A stretch of DNA of 38,895 nucleotides from an uncultured Christensenellaceae bacterium (GCA_910587685.1 CAJUMY010000001.1:275691-314585), one strand, 5' to 3'. Shown: positions 17,018-25,459, numbered from the stretch's first letter. Program-made: numbers and translations. Notes: a model not told the origin generated them from the sequence alone.

Positions 17018-17285
17018 ATTCCTCAAGTATTTTTCCGTATACTTCGTCGGATACGGCGGATTCGAACGCCCTAGAGAGAGCCTTCGACTTGACGCATTTT
17101 TCTATACACTTTATATCGTTGCAGATATACGCGCCGCGTCCGTTGGCTTTGCCCGTGAAATCGAGGGAAATGTTTCCCTCTTTATCCTTAACTATGCGTA
17201 TGAGTTCGCGTTTGGGCTTCATCTCCTTGCACGCCACGCACATACGCATAGGAATCTTTTTAGTCTTAACAGTCTGATTACTCAT
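16998..17285 (-). CDS. ylxR: YlxR/RnpM-family RNA-binding protein (DUF448)
   Basis: This 95-residue protein has the family motifs PMRMCVACKEMKPKRELIR and NGRGAYICND near residues 12-60. Family members are nucleoid- or RNA-associated, and one has been reported as an RNase P modulator. Its ATG overlaps the nusA stop by eight bases (GATGAGTAA), and its end overlaps the L7Ae-type gene. Confidence 0.93.
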   Translation of the reverse strand: MSNQTVKTKKIPMRMCVACKEMKPKRELIRIVKDKEGNISLDFTGKANGRGAYICNDIKCIEKCVKSKALSRAFESAVSDEVYGKILEEYAKKKG

Positions 17286-18375
17286 CTATGCCCTCGTCTT
17301 CGCCCGAAAACTCCATCTGAGCGTTGACCTCTTCTCTCACTTCCGAAAGCGGCTTGACGTCTATCTTCCAACCCGTAAGTTTAGCAGCGAGTCTGACGTT
17401 CTGTCCGCCCTTACCTATTGCGAGCGAAAGCTTTTCGTCGGGAACGACTACTCTTGCCGACTTATTCTCCTCGTCGAGTCTGACGTAACGCACCTCCGCG
17501 GGAGACATAGCCTTCGAAATATACGTGCCGATGTCCTCCGACCATGCGACTATATCCACCTTTTCTCCGCCGAGTTCGTTGATGATAGCGTTGATTCTCA
17601 CGCCCTTTTGTCCTATGCACGCGCCGACGGGATCGACTCTGTCCATTTCGCTCGCGACCGCCATCTTGGTTCTGTAACCTGCGTCGCGGACGATGTTCTT
17701 GACGATAACGAGTCCTGAACTTATCTCGGGCACTTCCATCTCAAAGAGTCTCTTGACGAGACCCGCCGCGCTCCTAGATACCATGACCTGCGCGCCCTTT
17801 GCCGTCGACTTGATGTTCTTGATGTATACCTTTATCATATCGCCGAGCTTATATCTTTCGCCCTTCACCTGATCGTTGGGAAGCATCACGCCCTCGAGCT
17901 GAGAGCCCACCATCTCGACGTAAACGGTATCGCCGTCTATTCTTCTCACGATAGCCTGAAGTATCTCGTCGGATTTTTCGTTCATCTCGCTCATAACGCG
18001 TTCCTTATTGGCGTCGTTGAGTCTCTGCATTATGACCTGCTTTGCCGTCTGCGCCGCTATTCTCGAAAAATTCTTCGGAGTGATGTCCTCGTAGAAAGTA
18101 TCTCCCACTTTATAAGACTGCTTATACTCCTTAGCCTCTTCAATGGATATTTCTTTCTCCGCGTCGTAAACGTCCTCGACTACGGTCCTTAATGCGTAGA
18201 CTTTGATAGCGTGAGTATTATCGTTGAGTCTAACCTCTATAGGTCTCTGCTCGCCCGTCTCCTTTTTGTACGCGGATACGAGTCCGGCTTCGAGAGACTC
18301 CAAGAATACCTGTCTGTCGATCTTCTTCTCCTTCTCCAATTCCTCAAGAGCTGCAAAGAAATCCTTGTTAATCAT
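17278..18375 (-). CDS. nusA: Transcription termination/antitermination factor NusA
   Basis: NusA binds RNA polymerase and nascent RNA, controlling pausing and termination. The 365 residues fit the short Gram-positive form: an N-terminal polymerase-binding domain (1-125), S1 (VRRIDGDTVYVEMVGSQLEG through AQVMVSRS), KH1 (MDRVDPVGACIGQKGVRIN) and KH2 (LSLAIGKGGQNVRLAAKLTG), with no C-terminal acidic repeats. The ATG follows AGGAGGACACA. It is nine bases after rimP. Confidence 0.97.
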   Translation of the reverse strand: MINKDFFAALEELEKEKKIDRQVFLESLEAGLVSAYKKETGEQRPIEVRLNDNTHAIKVYALRTVVEDVYDAEKEISIEEAKEYKQSYKVGDTFYEDITPKNFSRIAAQTAKQVIMQRLNDANKERVMSEMNEKSDEILQAIVRRIDGDTVYVEMVGSQLEGVMLPNDQVKGERYKLGDMIKVYIKNIKSTAKGAQVMVSRSAAGLVKRLFEMEVPEISSGLVIVKNIVRDAGYRTKMAVASEMDRVDPVGACIGQKGVRINAIINELGGEKVDIVAWSEDIGTYISKAMSPAEVRYVRLDEENKSARVVVPDEKLSLAIGKGGQNVRLAAKLTGWKIDVKPLSEVREEVNAQMEFSGEDEGIDE

Positions 18376-18384
18376 TGTGTCCTC

Positions 18385-18855
18385 CTAAAATTCTATCGCC
18401 TGCTTTATTACGGCAATATCTTCCTTGTTAAGTGTTATATTCTTACTGTTGTATTCTACAGTTACGCTTTTTTCGTCAAAAGCCTTGAGCACGGCTTCGA
18501 ATCTCTTATCTTTCACGTTTTCGTTGGGCTTGTATAGCGACACGTCTACCTTTTTGCCGACGTTCTTGACAAAATCTTTTTCTCTCTTGAGCGGCCTGTC
18601 AAGCCCCGGCGAAGATACGTTGAGCGTATATGCGGCGCCGTCAGTCGGGTCAAGCGCATCGAGAGGTTCGTCTATCGCTCTATGCACGAGTTCGCAATCG
18701 TTAAGACTCACGCCTCCGTCTTCATCTTTGTCGATATAGACTGTAAGAGCCATATTTCCGTACTCTTTTTTGTACGTGACGTCTACAAGTTCCATACCGT
18801 TCGCCTCTATTATCGGCGCGATAAGCTCCGTTACTCTCTCAACGACTTTGCTCAT
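18385..18855 (-). CDS. rimP: Ribosome maturation factor RimP
   Basis: RimP helps assemble the 30S subunit. The 156-residue protein has VYIDKDEDGGVSLNDCELV and YTLNVSSPGLDRPLK, typical of the family's two domains. AAGGAGATAAT precedes the ATG. It is the first gene of the operon through nusA-infB to ribF and has its own promoter plus a leader with two hairpins. Confidence 0.95.
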   Translation of the reverse strand: MSKVVERVTELIAPIIEANGMELVDVTYKKEYGNMALTVYIDKDEDGGVSLNDCELVHRAIDEPLDALDPTDGAAYTLNVSSPGLDRPLKREKDFVKNVGKKVDVSLYKPNENVKDKRFEAVLKAFDEKSVTVEYNSKNITLNKEDIAVIKQAIEF

Positions 18856-18867
18856 ATTATCTCCTTT

Positions 18868-18897
18868 TCGCGTCCCGTCTTACGTATGGATACGCGA
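18868..18897 (-). promoter_or_regulatory. Leader hairpin II abutting the rimP ribosome site
   Basis: In the rimP transcript TCGCGT(A)TCC pairs with GGGACGCGA (9 bp with one bulge, loop of 11) and ends just before AAAAGGAG. The stem could limit ribosome access or hold a protein-binding site for feedback control. Confidence 0.5.
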
Positions 18898-18930
18898 CGT
18901 TAAAGACGCCCGTAAACTCCGATTAATCAA

Positions 18931-18957
18931 CTGGGGACCGCCGAACGCAGTCCCCAG
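18931..18957 (-). promoter_or_regulatory. Leader hairpin I of the rimP-nusA operon
   Basis: The transcript CTGGGGACTGC-GTTCG-GCGGTCCCCAG forms an 11-bp stem with a 5-base loop. It is the most GC-rich structure in this intergenic region. It is not followed by a T run, so it is not a terminator. It lies about 20 bases after the predicted transcription start. Confidence 0.65.
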
Positions 18958-18983
18958 AAGTCAACCTCTATTTACCGAATTAA

Positions 18984-19013
18984 AGTATACCATATATATA
19001 TAACGTTATGCAA
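18984..19013 (-). promoter_or_regulatory. Promoter of the rimP-nusA-infB operon
   Basis: Minus strand TTGCAT (19008-19013), an 18-base spacer and TATACT (18984-18989), with TG one base before the -10. The predicted start gives a leader of about 120 bases with two hairpins before rimP. Confidence 0.65.
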
Positions 19014-19049
19014 GCGTTTTTCGGGAATTTACCGATATTTTCGAAAAAT

Positions 19050-19075
19050 CTCAACTATTTCTTTTACCATTTGAG
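19050..19075 (-). terminator. Possible weak terminator after the polC-like gene
   Basis: CTCAA / TTGAG (5 bp, 16-base loop) is followed by A-TTTTT at 19044-19048 on the minus strand. The stem is short, so the assignment is tentative. Confidence 0.3.
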
Positions 19076-19109
19076 TTTTATCGTTATATTTATATGAAAC
19101 TCTGTTTTA

Positions 19110-19169
19110 TCAAGCGGCTTTTAAGACGGACTTTATCGCATTTACCGCTTTTTCGGGCGTATAGATCAT
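19110..19169 (-). CDS. Possible 19-residue ORF coupled to the polC-like gene
   Basis: An ATG overlaps the polC-like stop (TTATGATC, 4-base overlap) and opens a 19-codon frame, MIYTPEKAVNAIKSVLKAA, ending in TGA. The composition looks protein-like (amphipathic, Ala/Lys-rich), and the overlap is the usual coupling arrangement here. It has no ribosome site of its own and no family match. It could be chance or a relic of lost downstream coding sequence. Confidence 0.25.
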   Translation of the reverse strand: MIYTPEKAVNAIKSVLKAA

Positions 19170-20689
19170 AAGTAACGTTTCGCAAGATAAAGGAAGAGTT
19201 TCGCCGTAGCTATAGTATCGTTTATCGCCCTATGCGCTCCGTCGAGGGTTATGCCGACGTGTTTGCACACCGTCTCGAGCTTATTGTTATGAGCGTGAAG
19301 ATTTTCCGCGCACAGTCTCAGCGTATCGACAAGCTCGTTGTCGAAGTCGTAGCCAAACTCCTCCGAACGGTTCTGCAATATCGCGTAATCGTAAGAGATG
19401 TTGTGAGCGACGAGCGTCGCTCCTCTCGTGAACTTATAAAAGTCGGCGACGACCTCTCCCCACTTCGGAGCGTCTTTCACCATATCGTCGTCTATCGAAG
19501 TGAGTTCTTTCACCTTCTCGGGAATAGTCCTCATGGGATTGACGAACGTCGAAAAGGTCTCTATTATAACGCCGTCTCTTACTTTCACTGCGGCAAGCTC
19601 TATCGGAGTATCGCTTCTGGTATCGAGCCCCGTGGTCTCGAAGTCGAATACGACGAAATCGCGTCCCATGACGTACTGCGAAGGCTTTTCGCTATCCGTG
19701 AACATATTCTGCTGTTCGACGTCGACGTAATTCCTAGGAGAAACTCTCTGATATTTCTCGTGAATAACGTTCTTCTCCTTCTCGACTACTATACCTTCGA
19801 AATCTATCCTCGCAAGACTTAGTCTTCTGACCATAACGGCTATGTCTTTGATGAAAGAATCGTTATCGACGTTACCTTGAACGACTATCTCCTCTCCGTC
19901 CGTCAGTCCGTCGAGAGCGCCTCTGTCCTTACTTCTCGTAAAGTACTTTGCGTTAATCCTGCCCGTAGTATCGTTTATAACAAAAGTATAGTATATGTAG
20001 CCCGATTTTGCAATTCTTCTCGTGAACGATTCTATCCTTCCGCACAGCGTTACGTCGACTGACGGAGCTTTGACGTCGGATATGAACATAGCTTGTCCGC
20101 TTATACCCTTTCCTATTATATTGCCTCTCTCTCTTTCCTTGAAATCTATAAGACGCTGTCTGAACTCTACCATTCGCTCTTCGCCGACGTCGAAGTTGAA
20201 TTCGCCGTCCTCTTCCTTTCTGACGAGCTTTATGCGGGCTTCTTTTGAGAACTGATGATCGAGATAATTCTTGAGCGTCTCGTGAAGCCGCTCTTCCTTC
20301 TCCACGTACTCGTAGAACTTAGGTCCTACCGCTATCTCGACCGACAGGAACTCTTCCGTCACCGCCGTCTTAACGTCGCTCTTTGATATCTGTCCGCCTA
20401 CTATCGGCAGTTTCTTTTTGAAAAAGTCGAATATGCACCTCTCGAGAACGCTTTCGTCGACGTAACTCTTTTTGAACGCTACTTCGACGTTCAACTTATC
20501 CGGAAGCATATGTTTTATCCACTTAGTTATCTCGGCTCTGTCGTCTTGCGTGAACTCTTTTTCTTTCTCGTATGGATATAAAAGTATTACTTCGCACCTG
20601 CCGTCTGCGGTGTCTATCTCGACCTTATTGACGCGGAGGAAGGAATATCTGTTATCGTATCTGTCATTAATGAGTTCGAGTATCGTCAT
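19166..20689 (-). CDS. PolC-type protein reduced to N-terminal, OB and 3'-5' exonuclease domains
   Basis: The ATG at 20687-20689 is preferred (GAGGAA upstream; overlaps the ispG end by 23 bases). The protein has 507 residues, about a third of PolC (roughly 1400-1450). Residues 1-195 resemble the PolC N-terminal region. Residues 208-298 are an OB fold (VDVTLCGRIESFTRRI...VVQGNVDNDSFIKDIAVM). After a 45-residue linker comes a DEDDh exonuclease: FDFETTGL (Asp349, Glu351), LVAHNISYD and GAHRAINDTIAT. Both halves of the PHP domain and all palm, fingers and thumb sequence are missing, and the frame ends cleanly after LAKRYL. The locus (ispG / polC / rimP) is the normal polC position. It may act as a stand-alone exonuclease or proofreading subunit. 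Confidence 0.85.
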   Translation of the reverse strand: MTILELINDRYDNRYSFLRVNKVEIDTADGRCEVILLYPYEKEKEFTQDDRAEITKWIKHMLPDKLNVEVAFKKSYVDESVLERCIFDFFKKKLPIVGGQISKSDVKTAVTEEFLSVEIAVGPKFYEYVEKEERLHETLKNYLDHQFSKEARIKLVRKEEDGEFNFDVGEERMVEFRQRLIDFKERERGNIIGKGISGQAMFISDVKAPSVDVTLCGRIESFTRRIAKSGYIYYTFVINDTTGRINAKYFTRSKDRGALDGLTDGEEIVVQGNVDNDSFIKDIAVMVRRLSLARIDFEGIVVEKEKNVIHEKYQRVSPRNYVDVEQQNMFTDSEKPSQYVMGRDFVVFDFETTGLDTRSDTPIELAAVKVRDGVIIETFSTFVNPMRTIPEKVKELTSIDDDMVKDAPKWGEVVADFYKFTRGATLVAHNISYDYAILQNRSEEFGYDFDNELVDTLRLCAENLHAHNNKLETVCKHVGITLDGAHRAINDTIATAKLFLYLAKRYL

Positions 20690-21725
20690 CTTCAAGTTCC
20701 TCTTCTATCATCTTCTTGAGCCTTGTCAAAATTTCGTCGTTGGGAACGCTCGCTACTATTTCGCCCTTTTTGAACAGCGCGGACTTTCCTTTTCCCCCGG
20801 CTACTCCCATATCGGCGTCCTTCGATTCTCCTATACCGTTGACAACGCACCCCATTACCGCAACCTTGAGCGGCTTCCTGACGTCTTTAGTCATCTCCGT
20901 TACGGCTCTCGCTATCTTTTCGACTTCGATATTGGTTCTCGCGCAAGTGGGACAAGCTACTACTTCGACGTAATCTCTCGTCAGTCCCGCGCACTCGAGA
21001 ATATTTCTCGCGGCGTAGACTTCCTTGACGGGATCGTCCGTCAGCGACACCCTTATCGTATCACCGATCCCGTCGAGAAGAAGCGAACCTATACCTATAG
21101 CGGACTTCACTATGCCCTTTTCGTATATGCCCGCCTCCGTAACTCCCAAATGGAGCGGATATTCGCACGTTGACGAAAGCAGCCTGTACGCGTCGACGGT
21201 AGTCTTAACGTCCGACGACTTCACCGATATGACTATATCGGTGAAATTCACCTCTTCGAGCAGCCTAACGTGCTCCATCGCGCTTTTAGCCATCGCCTCG
21301 GCAAGCGAAGCGTGTCCTTCGTATTTTTTATCTAGAGAACCGCCGTTGACTCCTATTCTTATCGGTATTTTCCGCTCTCTTAAAAAGTCGGCAAGATATT
21401 TCACCTTTTCGTGACTGCCTATATTCCCCGGATTTATCCTTATTTTGCTCGCGCCGCTCTCCGCCGCCATTACTGCGAGATCGGCGTCGAAATGTATATC
21501 TGCGACTACCGGTATGCGCGCTCCTTGAACTATCGCCCTCAGCGCTTCAGCGCTGGCTTTGTCGGGAACGGAACATCTTACTATATCGCAGCCGGCTTTC
21601 TCGAGCCTTGTTATCTGCTCGAGCGTGCCGTCTATATCGGTAGTCTTAGTGTTAGTCATAGACTGTATCGCTACGGCGTTTCCTCCTCCGATCGCGATAT
21701 TTCCTATCTTAACTTCTTTCGTCAT
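20667..21725 (-). CDS. ispG: 4-hydroxy-3-methylbut-2-enyl diphosphate synthase (MEP pathway)
   Basis: IspG is the 4Fe-4S enzyme converting MEcPP to HMBPP. The ATG at 21723-21725 follows GGAGG; the upstream in-frame TTG is part of that site. The protein has 352 residues. It has the TIM-barrel N-half (VAIQSMTNTKTTDI, VVADIHFDADLA, IRINPGNIG, RIGVNGGSLDKK) and the cluster-binding C-half with CPTCART and MGCVVNGIGESKDADMGVAGG. It lies between rseP (182 bases upstream) and the polC-like gene, which it overlaps. Confidence 0.97.
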   Translation of the reverse strand: MTKEVKIGNIAIGGGNAVAIQSMTNTKTTDIDGTLEQITRLEKAGCDIVRCSVPDKASAEALRAIVQGARIPVVADIHFDADLAVMAAESGASKIRINPGNIGSHEKVKYLADFLRERKIPIRIGVNGGSLDKKYEGHASLAEAMAKSAMEHVRLLEEVNFTDIVISVKSSDVKTTVDAYRLLSSTCEYPLHLGVTEAGIYEKGIVKSAIGIGSLLLDGIGDTIRVSLTDDPVKEVYAARNILECAGLTRDYVEVVACPTCARTNIEVEKIARAVTEMTKDVRKPLKVAVMGCVVNGIGESKDADMGVAGGKGKSALFKKGEIVASVPNDEILTRLKKMIEEELEDDDTRTH

Positions 21726-21907
21726 GATTACCTCCAAAGAGCATTATCCTAAAGTATATTTGCCGTCATCCCGTTACGTTCGGCGTATCATATCCTCAAC
21801 GTTTCGCTTTACTCTCATGCCTTCATATCAGAGCGGGATCTTATCACGCGCGGAACGCATATCCAGACTCCGATCCAAAGAGAATCGAATATATAGCTGA
21901 TAACTTT

Positions 21908-23005
21908 CTATATCAGATTTATGATATCCAGCAGTATAGTAAGAGAAAACAGCGCTATGAGTCCTACGGTATGGATGATATTCTCCACCTTTCTGTTAAG
22001 CGGCTTTTTCCTTATCCATTCTATGAGAGTGAACACGATCTTCGAGCCGTCGAGAGCCGGAAGCGGAAGCAAATTAGTTATCGCAAGCGTCGCGGAAAGT
22101 ACGCATATGACGTACATTACCGCGTCGAACCCAGCTCTTGTCACAGTCGCTATCGCCGTTATCGTGCTTATCGGTCCGCCGAGACTGCCTTTTACCGCAA
22201 GCGCTCCCGTAAAGAGTTTTCCGATCGTTGAAAACAGCGTTCCTACGACCTTGAAGCTAAATACGAATGCCCTTCCTATTGACTCGAAAAAACCGAACTT
22301 GTACCGTACGAACTCGCCTATGCCTATACCGTATCCGCTCTTGACTATTATATTACCCTCTTCGTCTCGGCTGGGATTGCCGTCCTTATCGCAAGGGGTA
22401 TAATTTCCTCTATGCGCCGTTATTTCCATCTCCTTACCGTCGCGTATAACGGTAAGCGTAGCGCTGTCGCCGGACGCTTGAAGTTTCTCTACGACGTCGT
22501 TGGCATTGAGGAGATTATATAGAGATCTGCCGTTAACGGCGATTATCTCGTCTCCCTCCTGAAGAACCTGTTCGACTCCTGCAAGCTCGTATACTTGCGT
22601 TACCTTCGGCATAAAGTCGCCGTATATCATAAAGAAAAGACTGATTATGATGATAGCGGAAACGAAGTTAAAGAACGCTCCCGCAAAGAATACTATTATT
22701 CTCTTCCACGGAGCCATAGCGTTAAAAGAACCTTCTTTCGGCTTTTCTTCTGCGTCTTCCTCTCCGTCGAACGCGCAATATCCGCCGAGCGGAATACACC
22801 TTACTGCAAAAAGTTCGCCCGTCTTTTTATTCTTCCGTTTGAATATCGCAGGTCCGAAACCTATCGAAAACTCGTTTATCTTAAATCCAAGCAGTTTGCC
22901 CGTAGCATAGTGCCCGCTCTCGTGTATGACTATCATAAACATAAGACAAAGTAAAGCCACTACGATATAGCCTACGTAAGTCAAAATGTTCAAAAATGTC
23001 TCCAT
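21908..23005 (-). CDS. rseP: RIP metalloprotease RseP / site-2 protease
   Basis: This membrane zinc protease cleaves transmembrane regulatory proteins. The 365-residue protein has HESGH (28-32) in the first membrane helix, a single PDZ domain (about 130-215, with GDEIIAVNGRSLYNLLN), and the third catalytic motif NLLPLPALDGSK near 315 before two final membrane helices. It is three bases downstream of dxr, and the dxr-rseP-ispG order is the standard Bacillota arrangement. Confidence 0.95.
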   Translation of the reverse strand: METFLNILTYVGYIVVALLCLMFMIVIHESGHYATGKLLGFKINEFSIGFGPAIFKRKNKKTGELFAVRCIPLGGYCAFDGEEDAEEKPKEGSFNAMAPWKRIIVFFAGAFFNFVSAIIIISLFFMIYGDFMPKVTQVYELAGVEQVLQEGDEIIAVNGRSLYNLLNANDVVEKLQASGDSATLTVIRDGKEMEITAHRGNYTPCDKDGNPSRDEEGNIIVKSGYGIGIGEFVRYKFGFFESIGRAFVFSFKVVGTLFSTIGKLFTGALAVKGSLGGPISTITAIATVTRAGFDAVMYVICVLSATLAITNLLPLPALDGSKIVFTLIEWIRKKPLNRKVENIIHTVGLIALFSLTILLDIINLI

Positions 23006-23008
23006 AAA

Positions 23009-24163
23009 TCACCTCGAAACAACGCTCTTCACATATTCTCTTACTCTTTTGTCAGTGTCGAGAATACTCTCGGGCGTAACTTCTCCGTCCCACTTAAAGT
23101 TCTCGAGTGTTCTCTCAATATAATATGGTATGTCAAGGTATTTTATTATTCCGTCGAGGAAAAATCCGACGAGAACTTCATTCGCGCCGTTGAGAACGAC
23201 TCCTGAAAGTCCTCCTGCTCTCGCGACCTCTCTCGCCAAAGCGAGACATCTGAACTTACGCATATCGGGAGCGGAAAAAGTTAGCGACGAGAGCGCCGCG
23301 AAATCTATCGGATCCACAGCCGACTCGACTCTCTCGGGATAAGTCAATGCGAGAGCTATAGGTATCTCCATAGACGGCAAACTCATCTCCGCAATAATAG
23401 AATTATCGTTATATTCGACCATCGAATGAATAACGCTCTCTTTATGTATGACTACGTCTATCCTGTTCTCCGGCATATCGAAAAGTCTCATAGCTTCTAT
23501 TACTTCGAGACCTTTATTCATCATCGTAGCGCTGTCTACCGTGACCTTCGCGCCCATATTCCACGTCGGGTGACTAAGAGCGTCCTTTGCCGTGACGTAT
23601 TCAAGCTGTTCGTAAGGAGTGTCTCTGAACGCTCCGCCCGACGCCGTGAGTATGAGTTTTCTGACGCTGCCGTCCGCTTTCTTAAAATGAAGAGCCTGCC
23701 ATATCGCAGAGTGTTCGCTGTCGACAGGATATATATCGATGCCCTTTTCTCTTGCAAGATCCATAACGTACTCGCCGCCCGTAACAAGCGTCTCTTTATT
23801 TGCGAGAGCTATGCTCTTGCCTTTTTTTATCGCCTCGACGGTCGGTAAAAGCCCGCTTATCCCGACCTGCGCCGAAACCGCAAGTTCGCCCTCGTCAACG
23901 CCCGCAAGATACGCGGGAGCGTCCTTACCGAATATAATATCCGTCCCTTTATTCCCTATTCTCTTTTTTAGCTCCGCGCCGCTCTTTTCGTCGAATACGG
24001 CGGCGTATTTCGGATGAAATTCCCTTATCTGCTCTTCGAGAAGGTCTATATTTTTTTCGCAGGACAGACCTATCACGTTGAATCTTTCGGGATAACGTCT
24101 TACGACGTTCAGCGTCTGCTTTCCTATAGAGCCCGTACTTCCGAGTATTATGATATCTTTCAT
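23009..24163 (-). CDS. dxr: 1-deoxy-D-xylulose 5-phosphate reductoisomerase
   Basis: Dxr makes MEP from DXP with NADPH, the committed step of the MEP isoprenoid pathway. The ATG at 24161-24163 follows GGAGAG; the longer frame starts at a TTG and includes the ribosome site. The 384-residue protein has GSTGSIGKQTLNVV (NADPH loop), ANKETLV, PVDSEHSAIWQAL, LTASGGAFRD and HPTWNMGAKVTVDSATMMNK (metal and substrate). It leads the dxr-rseP-ispG unit. Confidence 0.97.
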   Translation of the reverse strand: MKDIIILGSTGSIGKQTLNVVRRYPERFNVIGLSCEKNIDLLEEQIREFHPKYAAVFDEKSGAELKKRIGNKGTDIIFGKDAPAYLAGVDEGELAVSAQVGISGLLPTVEAIKKGKSIALANKETLVTGGEYVMDLAREKGIDIYPVDSEHSAIWQALHFKKADGSVRKLILTASGGAFRDTPYEQLEYVTAKDALSHPTWNMGAKVTVDSATMMNKGLEVIEAMRLFDMPENRIDVVIHKESVIHSMVEYNDNSIIAEMSLPSMEIPIALALTYPERVESAVDPIDFAALSSLTFSAPDMRKFRCLALAREVARAGGLSGVVLNGANEVLVGFFLDGIIKYLDIPYYIERTLENFKWDGEVTPESILDTDKRVREYVKSVVSR

Positions 24164-24310
24164 ATTCTCTCCGATTATCAAACGTTTATAATTACGTCCG
24201 ATAAATTGTTTGACATTAATAAATATATATTTAAGAGCCTAGTACGATATTCGCTCACAGCGCGTTTCGATATCATACGAAAAAAGACGCCGTATAAGAC
24301 TAGAGTCTAC

Positions 24311-24349
24311 TTAGTCCGTACGTCAACGTACCGACTAACGATAATTATA
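24311..24349 (-). promoter_or_regulatory. dxr promoter -10 and 5'-terminal hairpin
   Basis: On the minus strand TATAAT (24344-24349) is followed directly by TTAGTCGGTACG-TTGA-CGTACGGACTAA (24338 down to 24311), a 12-position stem with one mismatch. The predicted transcription start falls at the base of the hairpin, so the mRNA would begin with a stem-loop, which usually protects it from decay. No clear -35 was found. The rest of the 320-base gap between 24164 and 24485 shows no gene. Confidence 0.5.
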
Positions 24350-24485
24350 TCATACTTTGCCTTTTATTTCCAGCATTATCAAAAAATACGCGCTATCATA
24401 TAAATAATAATTCACGAACGCAGCTGTCCGAATATTGTCTCCGAGATAATCTTCTCTTTTTATCTACTATCCGCATAAACTCAAA

Positions 24486-24845
24486 TCAAATAGCGCCTAT
24501 AGCCAATCGAACGATATAGTATATAAGATTCGCCAGAAGAACTATAAGAGAACAGCATATGAGAATAACTTTAGCGCGTCCCTTCGCCGCATCGGAATGG
24601 ATCATGGAAAGCGCGGCTATTCCCGTCGGAAGAGCCATGACGTTAAGTTCGAAGTATCCCCTAAAATCAAAAACGAGAAGTTTGGCGACCGCGCGCGTCA
24701 TATTGCACGTCGGACACGGGATACCGAAAATATACCTGAACGGACATTTTACTATACCGAAATAAAATAACGCAAAAAAGAGCGACAGCAAAGCTATCGC
24801 TCCGATATGCAAAAATATCAGTTTCTTCTTTTTGAAATTATCCAC
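24486..24845 (-). CDS. DUF2752 small membrane protein
   Basis: This 119-residue protein has three predicted membrane helices and the DUF2752 signature GIPCPTCNMTRAV (about 41-53), with the two conserved cysteines. The family function is unknown. It appears to start at GTG (24843-24845), which overlaps the stop of the TM2-domain gene by eight bases, so translation is probably coupled. DUF2752 and TM2 genes often occur together. Confidence 0.75.
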   Translation of the reverse strand: MDNFKKKKLIFLHIGAIALLSLFFALFYFGIVKCPFRYIFGIPCPTCNMTRAVAKLLVFDFRGYFELNVMALPTGIAALSMIHSDAAKGRAKVILICCSLIVLLANLIYYIVRLAIGAI

Positions 24846-25251
24846 AGATAGCGTTCAACGTCTCGAGATTGATGTCTCTCGTCTTACCCATGATGAGGAA
24901 CCAATCCACGATAGCCCAGATACCGCAACCGCCGAGAGTGAGGAGTTTCGCCACGCCGAGCCCTACCTGACCGAGATAAAATCTGTCGATACCGTAAGAA
25001 CCCGTAAGAATAGAGAGCACTAGGCTTATCGTCGTATCCTTAAAACGAGTGCACATGATAGTATTGAACTTATCGTCGCTGATGTTCATAAGTTTTTCCC
25101 TGACCATAGATAAAGAATTTTCGGGGAAATGCTTGTTATTAGCCATAATGAACGCGTCGACTCTGCTAGATCTTTCTTTACGCTTTGAATCTTCTTCCGT
25201 TCTTATTGCATCTTCTCCGTCGAAAACCGTATCGAATTCCAATTCAGACAT
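24838..25251 (-). CDS. TM2-domain membrane protein
   Basis: This 137-residue protein has a charged cytosolic N-terminal half (1-85) and a C-terminal TM2 domain: two membrane helices around TGSYGIDRFYLGQVGLGVAK, then GGCGIWAIVDWFLI. The G-x-x-G-xDRFYLG motif is diagnostic. TM2 proteins are widespread, and their role is not settled. GGAGGG precedes the ATG by eight bases. It is the first gene of a two-gene unit with DUF2752 and has a strong promoter. Confidence 0.85.
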   Translation of the reverse strand: MSELEFDTVFDGEDAIRTEEDSKRKERSSRVDAFIMANNKHFPENSLSMVREKLMNISDDKFNTIMCTRFKDTTISLVLSILTGSYGIDRFYLGQVGLGVAKLLTLGGCGIWAIVDWFLIMGKTRDINLETLNAICG

Positions 25252-25284
25252 TGTTGTTACCCTCCGTAATAATAACCTTTTTTT

Positions 25285-25313
25285 ATTTTAACATCCCGTC
25301 GCCTTTGTGTCAA
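25285..25313 (-). promoter_or_regulatory. Promoter of the TM2-DUF2752 unit
   Basis: Minus strand TTGACA (25308-25313), 17-base spacer, TAAAAT (25285-25290) with TG one base before. The predicted start is about 25 bases before the TM2 ATG. Confidence 0.75.
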
Positions 25314-25414
25314 TACCTATTTTGAAATATTTTCCCAATTTCAGTAACATGCCGTTACTCGTATAAAGTACGCAAACTCTTAAGATATTCATTTCCCGCG
25401 ACTGTTTATAAAGA

Positions 25415-25440
25415 TAGACGCGAACTAACGTCCGCGTCTA
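25415..25440 (-). terminator. Terminator after the ligase-tex-oxidoreductase operon
   Basis: TAGACGCG / CGCGTCTA (8 bp, 10-base loop), followed on the minus strand by TCTTTAT. It is 20 bases after the oxidoreductase stop. Confidence 0.6.
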
Positions 25441-25459
25441 AACGTAATTTTACTATTGA

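Noticed and set aside
18856..19165. Frameshifted continuation of polC
   Set aside because: No frame in this gap encodes PHP or polymerase motifs, and it holds a promoter and leader, so a simple frameshift does not explain the short gene.
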